From Diprion similis (lineage: Eukaryota; Arthropoda; Insecta; Hymenoptera; Diprionidae), in assembly GCF_021155765.1 (NCBI RefSeq), contig NC_060111.1, forward strand, positions 10,105,981-10,169,980: a stretch of DNA of 64,000 bases, read 5' to 3'. A model generated the notes under the pieces. That model did no database searches, was not told the DNA's origin, and was given only the letters and a program-made list of their open reading frames with translations. Positions 23,801 to 34,523 of this stretch are shown here, piece after piece. A program made the position numbers and the translations under genes. Position 1 is the stretch's first letter; every line of letters begins with the position of its first letter.

Positions 23801-24991
23801 TTCTTGAAAATGACTGTCCCTTCACCGGCAATGTCACATACTCCATCGTCGCCAAGTGCGATGGTATCGCCGTTCCTGTTGACACGATAGTTGGTAAGTC
23901 ACTCTTGTCGGTAAGTTAGATGTCTGGATGCGCCGCTGTCGGTTAGCCACGCTTGATTCTGACTCACTGCCATGAGTTTCTTTTGTTGCTCACTCATGGT
24001 CTCTGCTCGTGCGTCTGAAGCACGTTTTATTTTCGGTTTCACTTCACTGTTCGCAACGGACACGCAGTCGTTTGAGTCATCTTCACCACCTTTCTTTCTT
24101 TGACGCTCTTTTTTACATGTTCTTGCGTACTGTCCCATCTCGTGACACTTGTAGCATTCCACGTCGTTTTTATTCTTCTTTGCAGGCTTCTTCTTCGTAT
24201 GTCCTTTGTTTTTCGTTGCCGCCAACGCACTCGCTGCATTGTCGTCAACCGTGAGTCGCATATCCTCGCGTATCAGCCTCTCCTGGAGATTATCCATTGT
24301 TTGACGAGCTGGGTCAACACTATCCCAGGCTGTTTGTAGATTGCTGAACTTGGAGGTCAAACTCGACAACACTTTAGCCATCACGACGGTATCAGACAAT
24401 TCCTGCCCTACGTCGCGTAACTGCCCAGCCAAATTTTGTGTATTTGTCACGTGCTGTACCGCTGTGTCGCTCGTGCTCATTTGATGCGCGTAAAACTTCT
24501 GGAGGAGTCCCAACTTATCAGACTCAGACTTCTGTCCATGTATGCGGCTTAATTTGTCCCATATTTCTTTAGCACTTTCACAGGTTAGCACGGGCTGCAG
24601 TTGTACATCGTCGATTGACGAAAAGATCAGCACCATGGCCTTCGCATTGTCGCGCACCCACTGTTTTATTTCGGCACCATTTGGCGCCGTCGCGTTCGGC
24701 TTTGGTGTCGAGCCATCGACCGCGTCCAGAATTTCGTATGCCACAAATAATGACTTCATCTGGAACTTCCATGATTGATAATTTGAGCCATCAAATCTCT
24801 TGATGCTCCTCGCTGAGATTGCTTCAGCCATTTCGGATACAAATCACTTGTACCGGCACGTGTTAACACCGCACTTTTCTTTTTCGCTAAGATGGCCACT
24901 TCCTCACCTCGTGTCTCGCACACGGTCTTTTGAAAAAAAAAAAACAATCGTCTTTTATTGCTTCCTACTTGGGTGACCTGGGCCCATGACC

Positions 24992-25193
24992 TGTTAGAGT
25001 TGAACAGTTCAGGGGAGTAGAATGTGGGTAATTGTAGAAAGTATTTTTAAGAGAAAAATAGAAGAATGTATTTATTGAGTTATTGCCATCGCGGCCGCAG
25101 TTCGTGCACAACTGATGCTTACATCGGGTATCAGCCGTACGCGCATGCGCCTGTGTACAGTGTACATTCGTACGCGCCAAACTTGCTTTAACA
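24992..25193 (-). repeat. 5' LTR of Copia B
   Basis: 202 bp. About nine differences from the partner at 18388-18589, several clustered at the AACA end. Confidence 0.93.
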
Positions 25194-26159
25194 TCCAGTA
25201 TATAATCCAACGCATATTCTCAACATCCTACCTTGCTGTCTCCATGTAATTGTGGATGGCAAGAAATGGAAGAAAAGTTGAAATTTCGATGGTTTCAAGG
25301 CGATCAATTACCAACTTTAGTCGGCGAAGTTGTAATCGCGGATCCTAGCGGAATCAATGCTCCAGGTAACGAAATAATATCCCTTTTACCTCACGTTACA
25401 CAGAATATCATTTATAAATCATTTTGTATTTTTTACAGACTCTAACTTCCAAAATGACGATGCCGAGGATGTAGATGGTCCCGAGGAAATGACCAGAAAC
25501 CAGATAAGCGATGGTGAGGATTCTGACGAAGAAGATTTGGCGTGACTTGATATTTCAATAATGATTCCTGTTTGTCAATTGTTCAAATCAATATTTTCAT
25601 ACTTATAAATATTTTTATACCTATCAATATTTTTATAATGTTTTTGTAAAATCATTTATCGAAAAAAATGAGAGAAAATAGATGAAAAATATTTTTTTGA
25701 GATGCCTTCAGAGTCGTTCCTGTACTGAATGTCACTTATCCAATAACAACTTTACAACCTCCTGCCGAGGCCAGGCTCCGACAAATCGCTGGCAGCATAA
25801 GTTTTTCTGCCTCCTTAATTAATCAACTACCGGTAAAAAAAAATTCAGCTTTTATCATTCGAGTTATTCTTTTTTTTTCACATCATTAGGTCCATGGCAG
25901 GAGCACATCGTTCTACGATACAGGTGGCAGGAGGTGATTTTTTTTCTAACTAATATGTCGCTAAACGATAGGTCAATTTTTTATCATGTTTGTCATTTAC
26001 TCGTTTTCTTAACAACATTGATAAGCTGCTGATAAGCGTTGGCCCGCGATCGAGGTGGCAGGAGTGGATTTTGTTGATAGGCTATATTATTACAACAGAT
26101 AAAAAGATGAACCAAGCTTTATCAAATAACACATTGAAAACTTTCGCTGGTTCCCGGAC

Positions 26160-26760
26160 TATTATATATTTGAATACTATTTATTATTGTCACCTTTTGC
26201 CTGTGCATACTTGAATTGCATGTTCCAGCAATTGGATTGATGCTATAATTTCTTTCTATCAGACTTTCAGCATGTAACTAGCAATTGTCTACCAAATTGG
26301 TCAACGAATGATTTTCATTGACTTTTATTCATAATAGTTTATCAATTTCACTTATTGGAAAAAATACTTACAAGTAGTATTTTTGTGTAGAAAGGTTCGC
26401 GTTTTCCGCTGCAAATAAATTATATTTTTTAAAAACCACGTAAATCTAACGTAAGTTAAAAAATTAGTTTCATACGTCAGCTGCATCTTCGTTCGCAATG
26501 AAGTTATTAGCCTTGACTGAAGACTATATCTTCAGTCAACGGTATGGGTTATGTATAAGCATATGTACACAAATTACATAACGTATGTACATATAGGAAC
26601 AACCATATATTTTTATCCTTTGATTAACTTCATCGATCAATTCTCCCATTATTTACATCAAGAAAATGATTCTATCTCTATTCCGATTTACAAAAAGTCC
26701 CATAAGGCTATCAGTCTTCACATATCCTCAGTCAACCCCGTGCTGAACAAGAGATTGGCA
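26160..26760. other. No gene; one perfect short hairpin
   Basis: AT-rich sequence. TTGACTGAAGA, a 5-base loop and TCTTCAGTCAA form an 11-bp perfect hairpin near 26512-26539. Nothing else is recognised up to the start of Copia C homology. Confidence 0.5.
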
Positions 26761-26762
26761 AT

Positions 26763-28406
26763 AAGGTGAATACGATACGGTCCGATAACGGAACAGAATA
26801 TGTCAACAACAAACTCACCAAAACGTTTCAACAAAAAGGTATAAGGCATCAAACGTCAGTGGCACATACACCACAGCAAAACGGAAAAATATAACGGGAC
26901 AACAGGACCATCGTCGAGGCAGCAAGATCGATGTTGATGAGCAAGGGCTTAAATAAGAAACTGTGGGCGGAAGCAGTAACAACCGCGATGTACGTGTTAA
27001 ACAGAACTGGTAAGAGCACCGTAGAGGGAAAATCCCCACATCAACTGTAGTACAACTCACATTATGACGTCAGAAGTTTGAAAGTTTTTGGCACCAAAGT
27101 CGACGTTCATATCCCTGCCCAAAGAAGACAGAAGTGGAACCCGAAAAGTAAACCTGGATTATTTGTCGGCTATGGAGAAGAAACGAAAGCGTACCGGATC
27201 TATTTTTCAGACACCAATCTGGTCAAATTGAAAAGAGATGTAATATTCCAACCTGACAAAAAGATAGTACGGCAGCAGATAATATTACTCGATCATATGG
27301 CCGATGGAAACCCAAATCAACAAGAAGAGGACGGCGTGGACATCGGATCCCAAAATGGAGACCAAGACGAGAGATTGGAGTACCAATCAGCAAGCAGTGA
27401 CTTCCAGGAATGTAAAAAAGACTCTAGTAAAACAACAGACTCGAGTGAATCAAGTGGTTCGCGAGTGGATTTAAACGCAACAATAGTTCGTGAACCGGTT
27501 AAAAAAAAAGTGAACAAGCCAAGGCGTTTCGACGACTACGAAACAGGCTTTATAAGTGTTCTGAATGAACCGGCCACCTACCGAGAGGCGGTCAAAAGTG
27601 TTTATTCCGAGAAATGGAAACAAGCCATGAGTGCGGAATTCGCAAGAAAATAACACATGGACGATAGTATCGGAACCTGTAAATAAACCAATTATAGATA
27701 GTATGTGGGTTTTTAAGGTAAAACAGGATGATGAAGGTAAACCTTTGCAATTCCAAGCAAAGTTGGTCGCTCGAGGTTTTCAACAAAGTGAAAATTTTGA
27801 TCAGTACAATGTATATGTTCTAGTGGCTAAGATCACCACTTTTAGAATTATGTTAGCTATAGCCACTAGATAAAACTTGCCTGTGTATTATACGGACGTA
27901 AAGAGTGCATTTTTGTACGGAGATTTAAATGAAGAAGTGTACATGAAAGTACCTTTGAATGCTGAGAGCGAGCAAAACCTGGTTGCCAAACTCAACAAAT
28001 AAATTTACGGTTTGTGTAAATCGCCTAAATATTGGAACGATAAATTTGATAAAGTCATGAAGGTGAAAGGTTTTATACGGTCTCATAATGATTTTTGTTT
28101 AAATTCGAAATGTAATAATGACACGGAAGCATACTTATTGTTATTCGTGGACGACATATTGATGTTTGGCACAGACCAAAAAGAAACTGGTGAATTGAAA
28201 AATTATTTATCAAATATTTTACGTATGAAGGATATGGGTCTAGTATCAAATTATTTAGGTACACGACTGTCGCAAGATCTACAACGGGGTGTTACAGAGC
28301 TAAATCAGACAGTTTACTTAACACAAGTTTTAAATAAAATTGGCATGCAAGAACCAAAACTAATGTCCACTCCTATGAAAAATAAATATCAACTAGCTGC
28401 TAATAT
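26763..28406 (+). pseudogene. Copia C, 5' part: integrase and reverse transcriptase, broken
   Basis: Homology starts inside integrase (RSDNGTEY, TPQQNGK, RDNRTIVEAARSM). It continues through the integrase C-terminus (SLKVFGTKVDVHIP, KPGLFVGYGEETKAYRIY at 27078 on) and the acidic linker, then into reverse transcriptase (DSMWVFKVKQDDEGKP, AKLVARGFQQ, DVKSAFLYGDLNEEVYM, LLLFVDDILMFG). In-frame stops occur near 26895, 27050, 27651, 27871 and 28000. The 5' LTR, gag and protease are missing. The family differs clearly from Copia A and B. RT homology stops at 28406 and resumes at about 36905 across the 8.5-kb insert. Confidence 0.9.
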
Positions 28407-28437
28407 TCCCTCGCTCGCTGAAGCTTGCTCGGATTGA

Positions 28438-29130
28438 CTGATTTTTGTGCTCGTGCGCTCGCTGCGTTCGCTTGCTCGTTGTCAGTGTTTTACCAGATTA
28501 TACGAGATTTATAAAATACCTCACGCCGACTATTTATATTGTAATTTCATCTCATTGCATTCTTTTATAATCCTGCATAGTGATTACCCCCGGTTACTCA
28601 CCTAAACATGACCAAGAAAGAAAAACAGGATCTACATCGTTAATTTATGGACATTATTGAGCATTACTACATCACTTATTTCTTCACTTCTACACTATAA
28701 ACTTAATTCAGAACTTCTTTTTCTGGTACTGTACCTAAAAATAAAAAAGCGAGACCCGTATAGGATGACTTCATTGTCAGTCCATCCGCCCGTTCATCGA
28801 TCAGACTCATAACTCAAAACCTATAGGGTACTTCTCACTGACCTATAATCATAAAATTTCAAGAGAGACAGAGTCTCACAGCACAACCAAAGGTAATAGT
28901 AATTGTGCGTTGTTTTGATTAACTTTTTTGTTTGAAAATTCCAAAGGGATTCTGGCGCTTATTCTACTCGTCACCTGAGAACCAAGAAAACGGTATAAAT
29001 ACACCGTCACAAGATTAATTAATTCTTTTTTTCACTAAATAAAATAATAGTATCAATCACAATTGAGTTATCAGGGATAATTAAATTACTTGAATTATCA
29101 TAAAACCCGTATGCTTTTATATAAAAGCTA
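28438..29130. other. Non-coding; first copy of a 90-bp direct repeat
   Basis: It begins with the repeat shared with 33908-34000 (GCTCGTGCGCTCGC, TCAGTGTTTTACCAGATTATA). The rest is AT-rich and would be the 3' untranslated region or downstream flank of the minus-strand module that ends at 29136. Confidence 0.5.
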
Positions 29131-29135
29131 ATTTT

Positions 29136-31308
29136 TTACTTTTTACCGGAGAAATAGCCGTCCAAAAACGATGCGAGCTTACGGGCCTTATCTCGCTGTC
29201 TGAAGTATTCGCTACGCCGCTCCCTCTGCACCCTAGAACCTGCACGCGTGCCTCTGTACTTTGCTTTTTCTACACAAAATAAAAAACATCTGTTAAAAAA
29301 CATTCATTAACCTGTTCTTTTATACTAATCATAGATATCCATCACATCTTTCTAGTAAAGACCCAACTTAACCAGGATTTAACGCTCATCACTTTTTATA
29401 TTCATCATAAACTCATATATTATTGTCTAAACTGAGACGCGTAGACCTAGATTCTTGATATTTGTGAGAATGAATTTATACTACATTAAAGATTATGAAG
29501 ATTACTACATTATTATAACATGCCTTCATATAAATATGGTAAAATTAAAATTAACGCAAAAGTTAGTTACGCACGCCAGACCTCGACGCTCTCCTCGAGT
29601 CCGACGCGCCGGACTCGTGGATGGTCCTGGGCAGCCAGGTTTCAATGGACTCTGTAACATGATGAATGAAATTGTCAGTTATGGAAACAACATTGAAATC
29701 AAACGCAATTCTTCTGTACTGTATTAATTATTTCACGATAAAACAGTTTTTCGTCGTACGTAAGAACTGAAAAGATGATACACTATCGACGCCAAGTTGA
29801 AAAAAATTACGTGAAATACCTGAATATTACTACACTACATTATAACATGCATTCGTATTGATATGTGAGAATTAATGTTAACACAAAAATAACTTACGCC
29901 CGCCCGGCTCCACGTGGGTCGCATAAGAGGGCCAAATGACGAAAAGCTCTGAAATACATGCAATAAAATTGTCAGATATGAAATCACCAATAAAATCTAT
30001 GAGAAATTATTCTGTTTTATACTTATGTCTGACGATATACAATAATCCAGATGAACGGACGTTTAACTTTGTGTCGAACCATTTATGAGATAAGAAAATA
30101 TTGACTCACTGCTTCAAAAACAATCGCATAAGGTACGTGATAACTACCACACTATTATACCATACGATCATATGAATGCGTCAAAATTAACGTTAACACA
30201 CTAATAACTTACGTGCGCCATATTCCGGTTGCCTCATGCAGGGCGGCCAAACAACAAAAGGCTCTGAAATACACGAGATAAAATTGTCTACTTTGAAATC
30301 ATCGATAAAATATGAGCTAATTATACCATATGATTATATGAATATCCAACAGCTGACGTTCACGAAAGAATAACTTACACGCGCCTGACCCCGCTGGTCT
30401 CACGTGGGACGACCACATTACATCAGGCTCTAAAATGTAAAATATAAAATAGTCAGTTGTAATATCATCGGTAAAATCCAAACGCGATTCTTCTGCGCTC
30501 AATCATTAGGTGTATGTGTGAAAATTAATATTATCACAAAAATAACTTACGCCCGTCCAACCCCGCTAGTCTTCTAGTGTCCGACACGTCGGAAACGTAC
30601 ATGTGGCTGGACGGCCAGGTTTCTATGGGTTCTATAATGCAAAAAATAAAATTATCGGTTATACAATTAATGATTCATTTGACGCGCTAGTCTTCTGTAC
30701 TACATTACTCGTCCGATGGTATGCAATGATCAAGATTACTCAAGAACATGACGGAAATTATTCATGCCTAGGTTGTCAGTAATTAATCGCAAAATATGTG
30801 TGAACACTTCTACACTATCATGATATATGAATACATAATAATTTGTCGAATGCAAATAACGCAAGGATTACTTACGACCAACTGATCGCGACGCCTCGAT
30901 GGTGTCCGACGTGTCGGACTCGTGGTTGCAGCGAGGCTGTAAAATTTCCATAGGCTCTAACATAAAACATACGATATTTTAGCTTTTCTGTTTTCGGCTC
31001 GGTTTATAATGTATACTTGATACTTCACAAAAAATAATAAGATATCAATAAATCACGATCGGTGCATTGCGTGGCGTGAAAAGCAGATTTACTATTACCA
31101 GTTATTGTAATCAAACAATGTCAGTAGAAAATGACAATATCCAACAATTAAAACCATTCATTTCAAATAAAAACAATATAAAAATTAAAACCTATTTGAA
31201 ACAACGACAGGGCCGTCAGCGAATTACTAATACTCACCAGCTACAATTATTTCTCCGTCGTCACTAGTTTTCTTCCTTTTTTTTTTTAGTCAAAATTCGA
31301 AACTCAGT
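29136..31308 (-). CDS. Micro-exon module A: tandemly duplicated short exons and a terminal exon
   Basis: Reading the minus strand, seven exons are bounded by good acceptors (TTTCAG, TTATAG) and donors (GTAAGT or GTAACT). They lie at 30876-30956 (81 nt), 30551-30631 (81), 30379-30429 (51), 30213-30263 (51), 29898-29948 (51), 29571-29651 (81) and the terminal 29136-29269 (134, ending TAA). Every internal exon is a multiple of three, starts with two bases of a split codon and ends with one, so any subset can be joined in frame. Peptides are related: PIETW, SIETW, PMEIL, PFVVW and PDVMW starts, then ESD/SDT and Arg-rich ends. The terminal exon is strongly basic (RERRSEYFRQRDKARKL). Introns share blocks too, so exon and intron duplicated together at about 170- or 320-bp steps. 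A decayed exon-like segment of another type is at 31238-31308. No known domain and no first exon was found. Exon calls rest on splice signals and phase only. Confidence 0.6.
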
Positions 31309-32572
31309 CTGAAACATGTATACTGTTTTGATATTATAAAACAAAACATCTTTAATGAAAAATGAAGTAAACCGTATAAATATTCCCACTGTCTTACCGC
31401 ATGTGTTCTTTCAATCCTCTCAATATTGACTGAGTCTGGAACCAACTTTTTCCAAAGTGCACAGTATAAGAATATACGGATCATGTATCATAGATCACAC
31501 ACACAATGATACATTTACGCGTCTGTGAGATACACGCGCAAAGATGTGCCGTCAAAACACCTTTTTCCTTTCTTAGAATAGAGGATTTTAGAGGAGCGTG
31601 ATATTTGAGAGGTTGACGACAACGACAACCTGAAATGTAAAATTAATATTTTGCAAAAAAAGAACCTAGAGAACGGCAACTACTGATTACCAGTCCCAGA
31701 AATTGATATAAGCATAACATGATACAACAACTATTTCGTGTAACACTTTAGCCGATGTAAGACTATGCCGGTTAGATACGATCTATGTATAGCACAGCAC
31801 TTCTATTTACATGCCATCAAAGTGAAACTGATTATTCATTTACAATGTTAAATTTGGTAACATAAACGACGGGATCGAAATGATTGAATCTGTTTATTCA
31901 TGTTTAGCTATTGGTATATAAGACTTATTTATTACGAAAAATCGAAAGCTAAATTTTCATGTGACCAAAAGAGCAAACACATTTATAAATTTTTTACCTA
32001 AAAATATTAACAACCGGAATTTATCTTTTCAACTAAAGTAAAAGAGTCGAATTGACAACTCAGATTCAGCATCTATCATGTTTAATTTATCAACAATATT
32101 GTAATTTGGACATTTCGACCGTCACTGTAACTTTGTTACTGTAACTATAACTATGTTGTGACTGTAACTATACGTTATCTACGATACATCGCAGATCAGA
32201 GTCTGTCAAATTTGGAGTGATTGAGTTCACCGACATAAAACTATACCAGTTGGATTTGATCTATTACCATCAAATCATATATGCATGTACGCATCGGTAT
32301 TACAATCGCATAACATTTAAATAAACACAATGCACGTTTTATATTGAATATATATAAATGTTCTATTTTTCATATTTCATTACCTACGCGATCTTGACAA
32401 AATACAGGCGATCTGATGAATTTTTATTTTCATACTCAACCTGCATTCGACGTTTCGAAATTATTCTCTCAAAACATGCGAGTACAAATGAAGATTGTAC
32501 CTCTGAATTTACTTTTCGACTATCATTACATCGTACATTGGCTACGATAACATCGCGGATTGAAATACATAT
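31309..32572. other. No clear exon; possible upstream region of module A
   Basis: AT-rich. A possible acceptor on the minus strand sits near 31633 (CATTTCAG), but no matching donor was convincing. A promoter or first exon could lie here but cannot be supported. Confidence 0.35.
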
Positions 32573-32820
32573 TGTAACGGTGTTACCGGTCCTGGTCGGT
32601 TGGATTACCCTTCGGTGGTGGTTGCACCCCCCTCCAGCCGGATGCTTGGAGTCGACCAGGGTCAGTTTAGGAGGGAGCAGGGTAATCGAAATAATTGAGA
32701 CACGTTATTAGAATATGAACTGTAGTTTATTGGATCTCGTCACTTTGGATCACTATAAAAAGACAGAAATATGGTCAGCGTATGCTGCAACCAACTTGGT
32801 TTTCAACAAATTATTATAAG

Positions 32821-32822
<2 letters not shown>

Positions 32823-32887
<65 letters not shown>
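32823..32887. repeat. (TA)n microsatellite
   Basis: About 65 bases of uninterrupted alternating TA inside the solo LTR. Confidence 0.95.
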
Positions 32888-32889
<2 letters not shown>

Positions 32890-32989
32890 ACAGGTCAAGG
32901 AAATATCCTTACGTGCTATACAGAGTATGACGGGTTGATAAATCGACGGAGCCGGTACAATAGTTATCTCTTGATATATATATATATAT

Positions 32990-33250
32990 TCATATATCTT
33001 TATAGATATATGTATAACAAGGCAAAAAGGTATACTACAAATTAATGTATACTAATATTTAATAAACGGCGGACGGCCGGTACTGGTATATATATATAAC
33101 AAAGAAAAGGGTATACTATGAATTAATGTATACTAATATTTAATAAACGGCGGACGTCCGGTACTGGTATATACATATAACAAAGAAAACGGTATACTAT
33201 GAATTATGGTATACTAGTATTTAATAAACGACGGACGGACGGTAATAATA
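32990..33250. repeat. 81-bp tandem repeat, about three copies
   Basis: ATTTAATAAACGGCGGACG-like starts fall at 33057, 33138 and 33219, exactly 81 bp apart. Each unit ends with GGTATACTATGAATTA. It lies within the solo LTR, as internal enhancer-like repeats often do. Confidence 0.85.
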
Positions 33251-33684
33251 TGCACATATATCGGAACGGTATATATATGTACATGAGATGGAACGGATCT
33301 AGAATATTCTGGCGGAAGGCCGGACTGCTGGCTTTACAGCGTGATATAGATATGTGTTGCAAGCACAATCTATTCACACTTCCAACTACGAGCCAGCAGT
33401 CGCGCCTGCTAGCTAGATGAGTCTGAGCCTGGTGTAGCAGAGACTGATTTAACAATGGGCCAAACGGCCCTCCATAAGGGTTTACTCGCGGTACCCTTCG
33501 TATGAGCAGCGTGCGTGCCTGGCGGGCGCTTAGGGCCCTCAGGGGCTGCGCGCGGCTCGGGGGGTTGCGCGCGGCCCGAAGGGTTCGCGGCCTAGTGACG
33601 AGGTGGCGGCAGCGGGTCGATTTCAGGAATCGGTTGCGGATAGACAGGTGGTCGGCCCGACTGCCAGTTCCCTCGTCACAATAT

Positions 33685-34520
33685 GTAAGTTTTGAATTAA
33701 CGAATACTAAAAGATTTGATGTGTTTACGTAGCGTTTCTCGCAGATACCGAAATGAATCTTTTGGAATTATTGTTGAAGCATTACGTTACCATAGCCAAT
33801 CAACGTCTACAACTGAATATAACTGCTATCTCATATTCTAAAAGTTTGAATTACTACTCTAGACTTCTCTCCGCTGATTTTTGGAGCGCTCTGGTGGTGA
33901 AGTAGCTGATTTTTGTGCTCGTGCGCTCGCTTACTCGTTGACAGTGTTTCACCAGATTATATGATTTTTACCAGATATCTTACGCCCTCGCTACTTGAGG
34001 ATTTTTCAATGGGTAATAAACGATTATCAATATATTATCACAACATGTGTGCAAATACACAATTCAAGAAATACTCATGCCAATGTGGTGTATCCACGAT
34101 CATCAACCCCGTTTATTTTATCACCTTTTCAAAGTGCGGTCGTTAACTCAGTTGAGTAAACTTGTATACAAGACAGTAACCAAATTGTGTTCTTCATTAT
34201 TCAACAAAATATTAAATCTCTAAATCTCTCCAAATGTACGGATCTCTAAATGTACTGATAGCGATTAACAAATTATACGGAATAATAATAAAAATATATA
34301 TATCAACGATGTACTTTCTTCGTGAAGTCATTTTAAACATCCTGTCGCATTGAAATAACTCTAACAAAACTGAATAATTATATAAAAAAGAAATGAATGT
34401 TATTTAACTGATAATAAGGTACTAAATGAATGTGATCTACATACGATGTTTCTGAATTCTGACATTATTATTATTTATTGTAAATATTTCCAAACGATTG
34501 ATATTTTTTTTTGTTTTTTA
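33685..34520. other. Non-coding; second copy of the 90-bp direct repeat
   Basis: The segment at 33908-34000 matches 28438-28530. It lies about 0.5 kb downstream of the terminal exon of module B, mirroring the position of its partner downstream of module A. Nothing else is recognised. Confidence 0.5.
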
Positions 34521-34523
34521 CAT

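Larger units (their letters stand above)
18600..24831 (-). pseudogene. Copia gag-pol, broken by stops, frameshifts and an insertion
   Basis: On the minus strand, gag starts at 24831 (MAEAISARS) and continues through a zinc knuckle (CYKCHEMGQYARTC) and protease DSGASRHLTYR to about 23899. Integrase pieces lie at 23787-23542, 23515-22808 and 22798-22307, with HTDVCG, SDNGSEY and PEQNG. Reverse transcriptase starts near 22081 and is split at 21934/19707 within the LYGLK motif by the TA-flanked element. The remaining RT and RNase H (FVDDGL, GFSDADYAGD, STTEAEY, FIDNSS) run from 19586 to 18600. RNase H keeps the Asp that Copia A has lost. Several stops and shifts separate the pieces, so the copy is inactive. 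Confidence 0.92.
18388..25193 (-). mobile_element. Older Copia retrotransposon (Copia B), interrupted
   Basis: The element is 6,806 bp long with 202-bp LTRs at 18388-18589 and 24992-25193 (TGTTAGAG...TTTAACA). A 5-bp duplication TCCAG lies at 18383-18387 and 25194-25198. The LTRs differ at about nine of 202 positions by eye, so it is older than Copia A. The extra length is a 2.2-kb TA-flanked element at 19710-21932. Both Copias share orientation and host ORF. Confidence 0.95.
12686..25545 (+). pseudogene. Transposon protein with FEN/XPG-like acidic signature, split by two Copia insertions
   Basis: Three coding stretches of the host transposon line up in frame across the Copia insertions: 12686-13083, 17987-18387 and 25194-25545. 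The last has a GT-AG intron at 25366-25438 and ends in an acidic tail. Conserved blocks are HEEADTK, CSDTDILIIAL and FHAFTGCDFNPAYFNKGK. The family is common in insect genomes but usually has no named domain. The order E..D, DxD, GCD and its spacing (about 25 and 60 residues) resemble the metal-binding acidic residues of the FEN1/XPG 5'-nuclease fold (EAEA, DxD, GCDY). That is my inference. In-frame stops near 12936 and just after the second Copia show this copy is dead. The N-terminal half expected in relatives is missing. Confidence 0.65.
12408..26159. mobile_element. DNA transposon with long TIRs, host of two nested Copia elements
   Basis: The left end (GTCCGGGAATCAG at 12408) and the right end (CTGGTTCCCGGAC ending at 26159) are inverted copies flanked by TA. 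The inverted homology runs inward for about 250-320 bp (left to about 12670, right from about 25838) and includes CTCCTGCCATGGACC, AACGCTTATCAGCAGCTTA and GTAGAACGATGT. Removing the two Copia insertions with their duplications leaves about 2.0 kb containing one spliced ORF. The left arm looks internally shortened relative to the right. The superfamily could not be named. The size and the missing N-terminus of the ORF suggest an internally deleted derivative. Confidence 0.8.
32573..33680. mobile_element. Solo LTR (1,108 bp) with ATAT target duplication
   Basis: It starts TGTAACGGTG and ends CTCGTCACA, flanked by ATAT on both sides (32569-32572 and 33681-33684). It contains a TA microsatellite at about 32823-32886, three copies of an 81-bp unit (33057, 33138, 33219) and a GC-rich terminal 200 bp. 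The termini resemble those of the solo LTR at 20279-20884, but the body is different, so it is a related but separate family. Confidence 0.7.
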
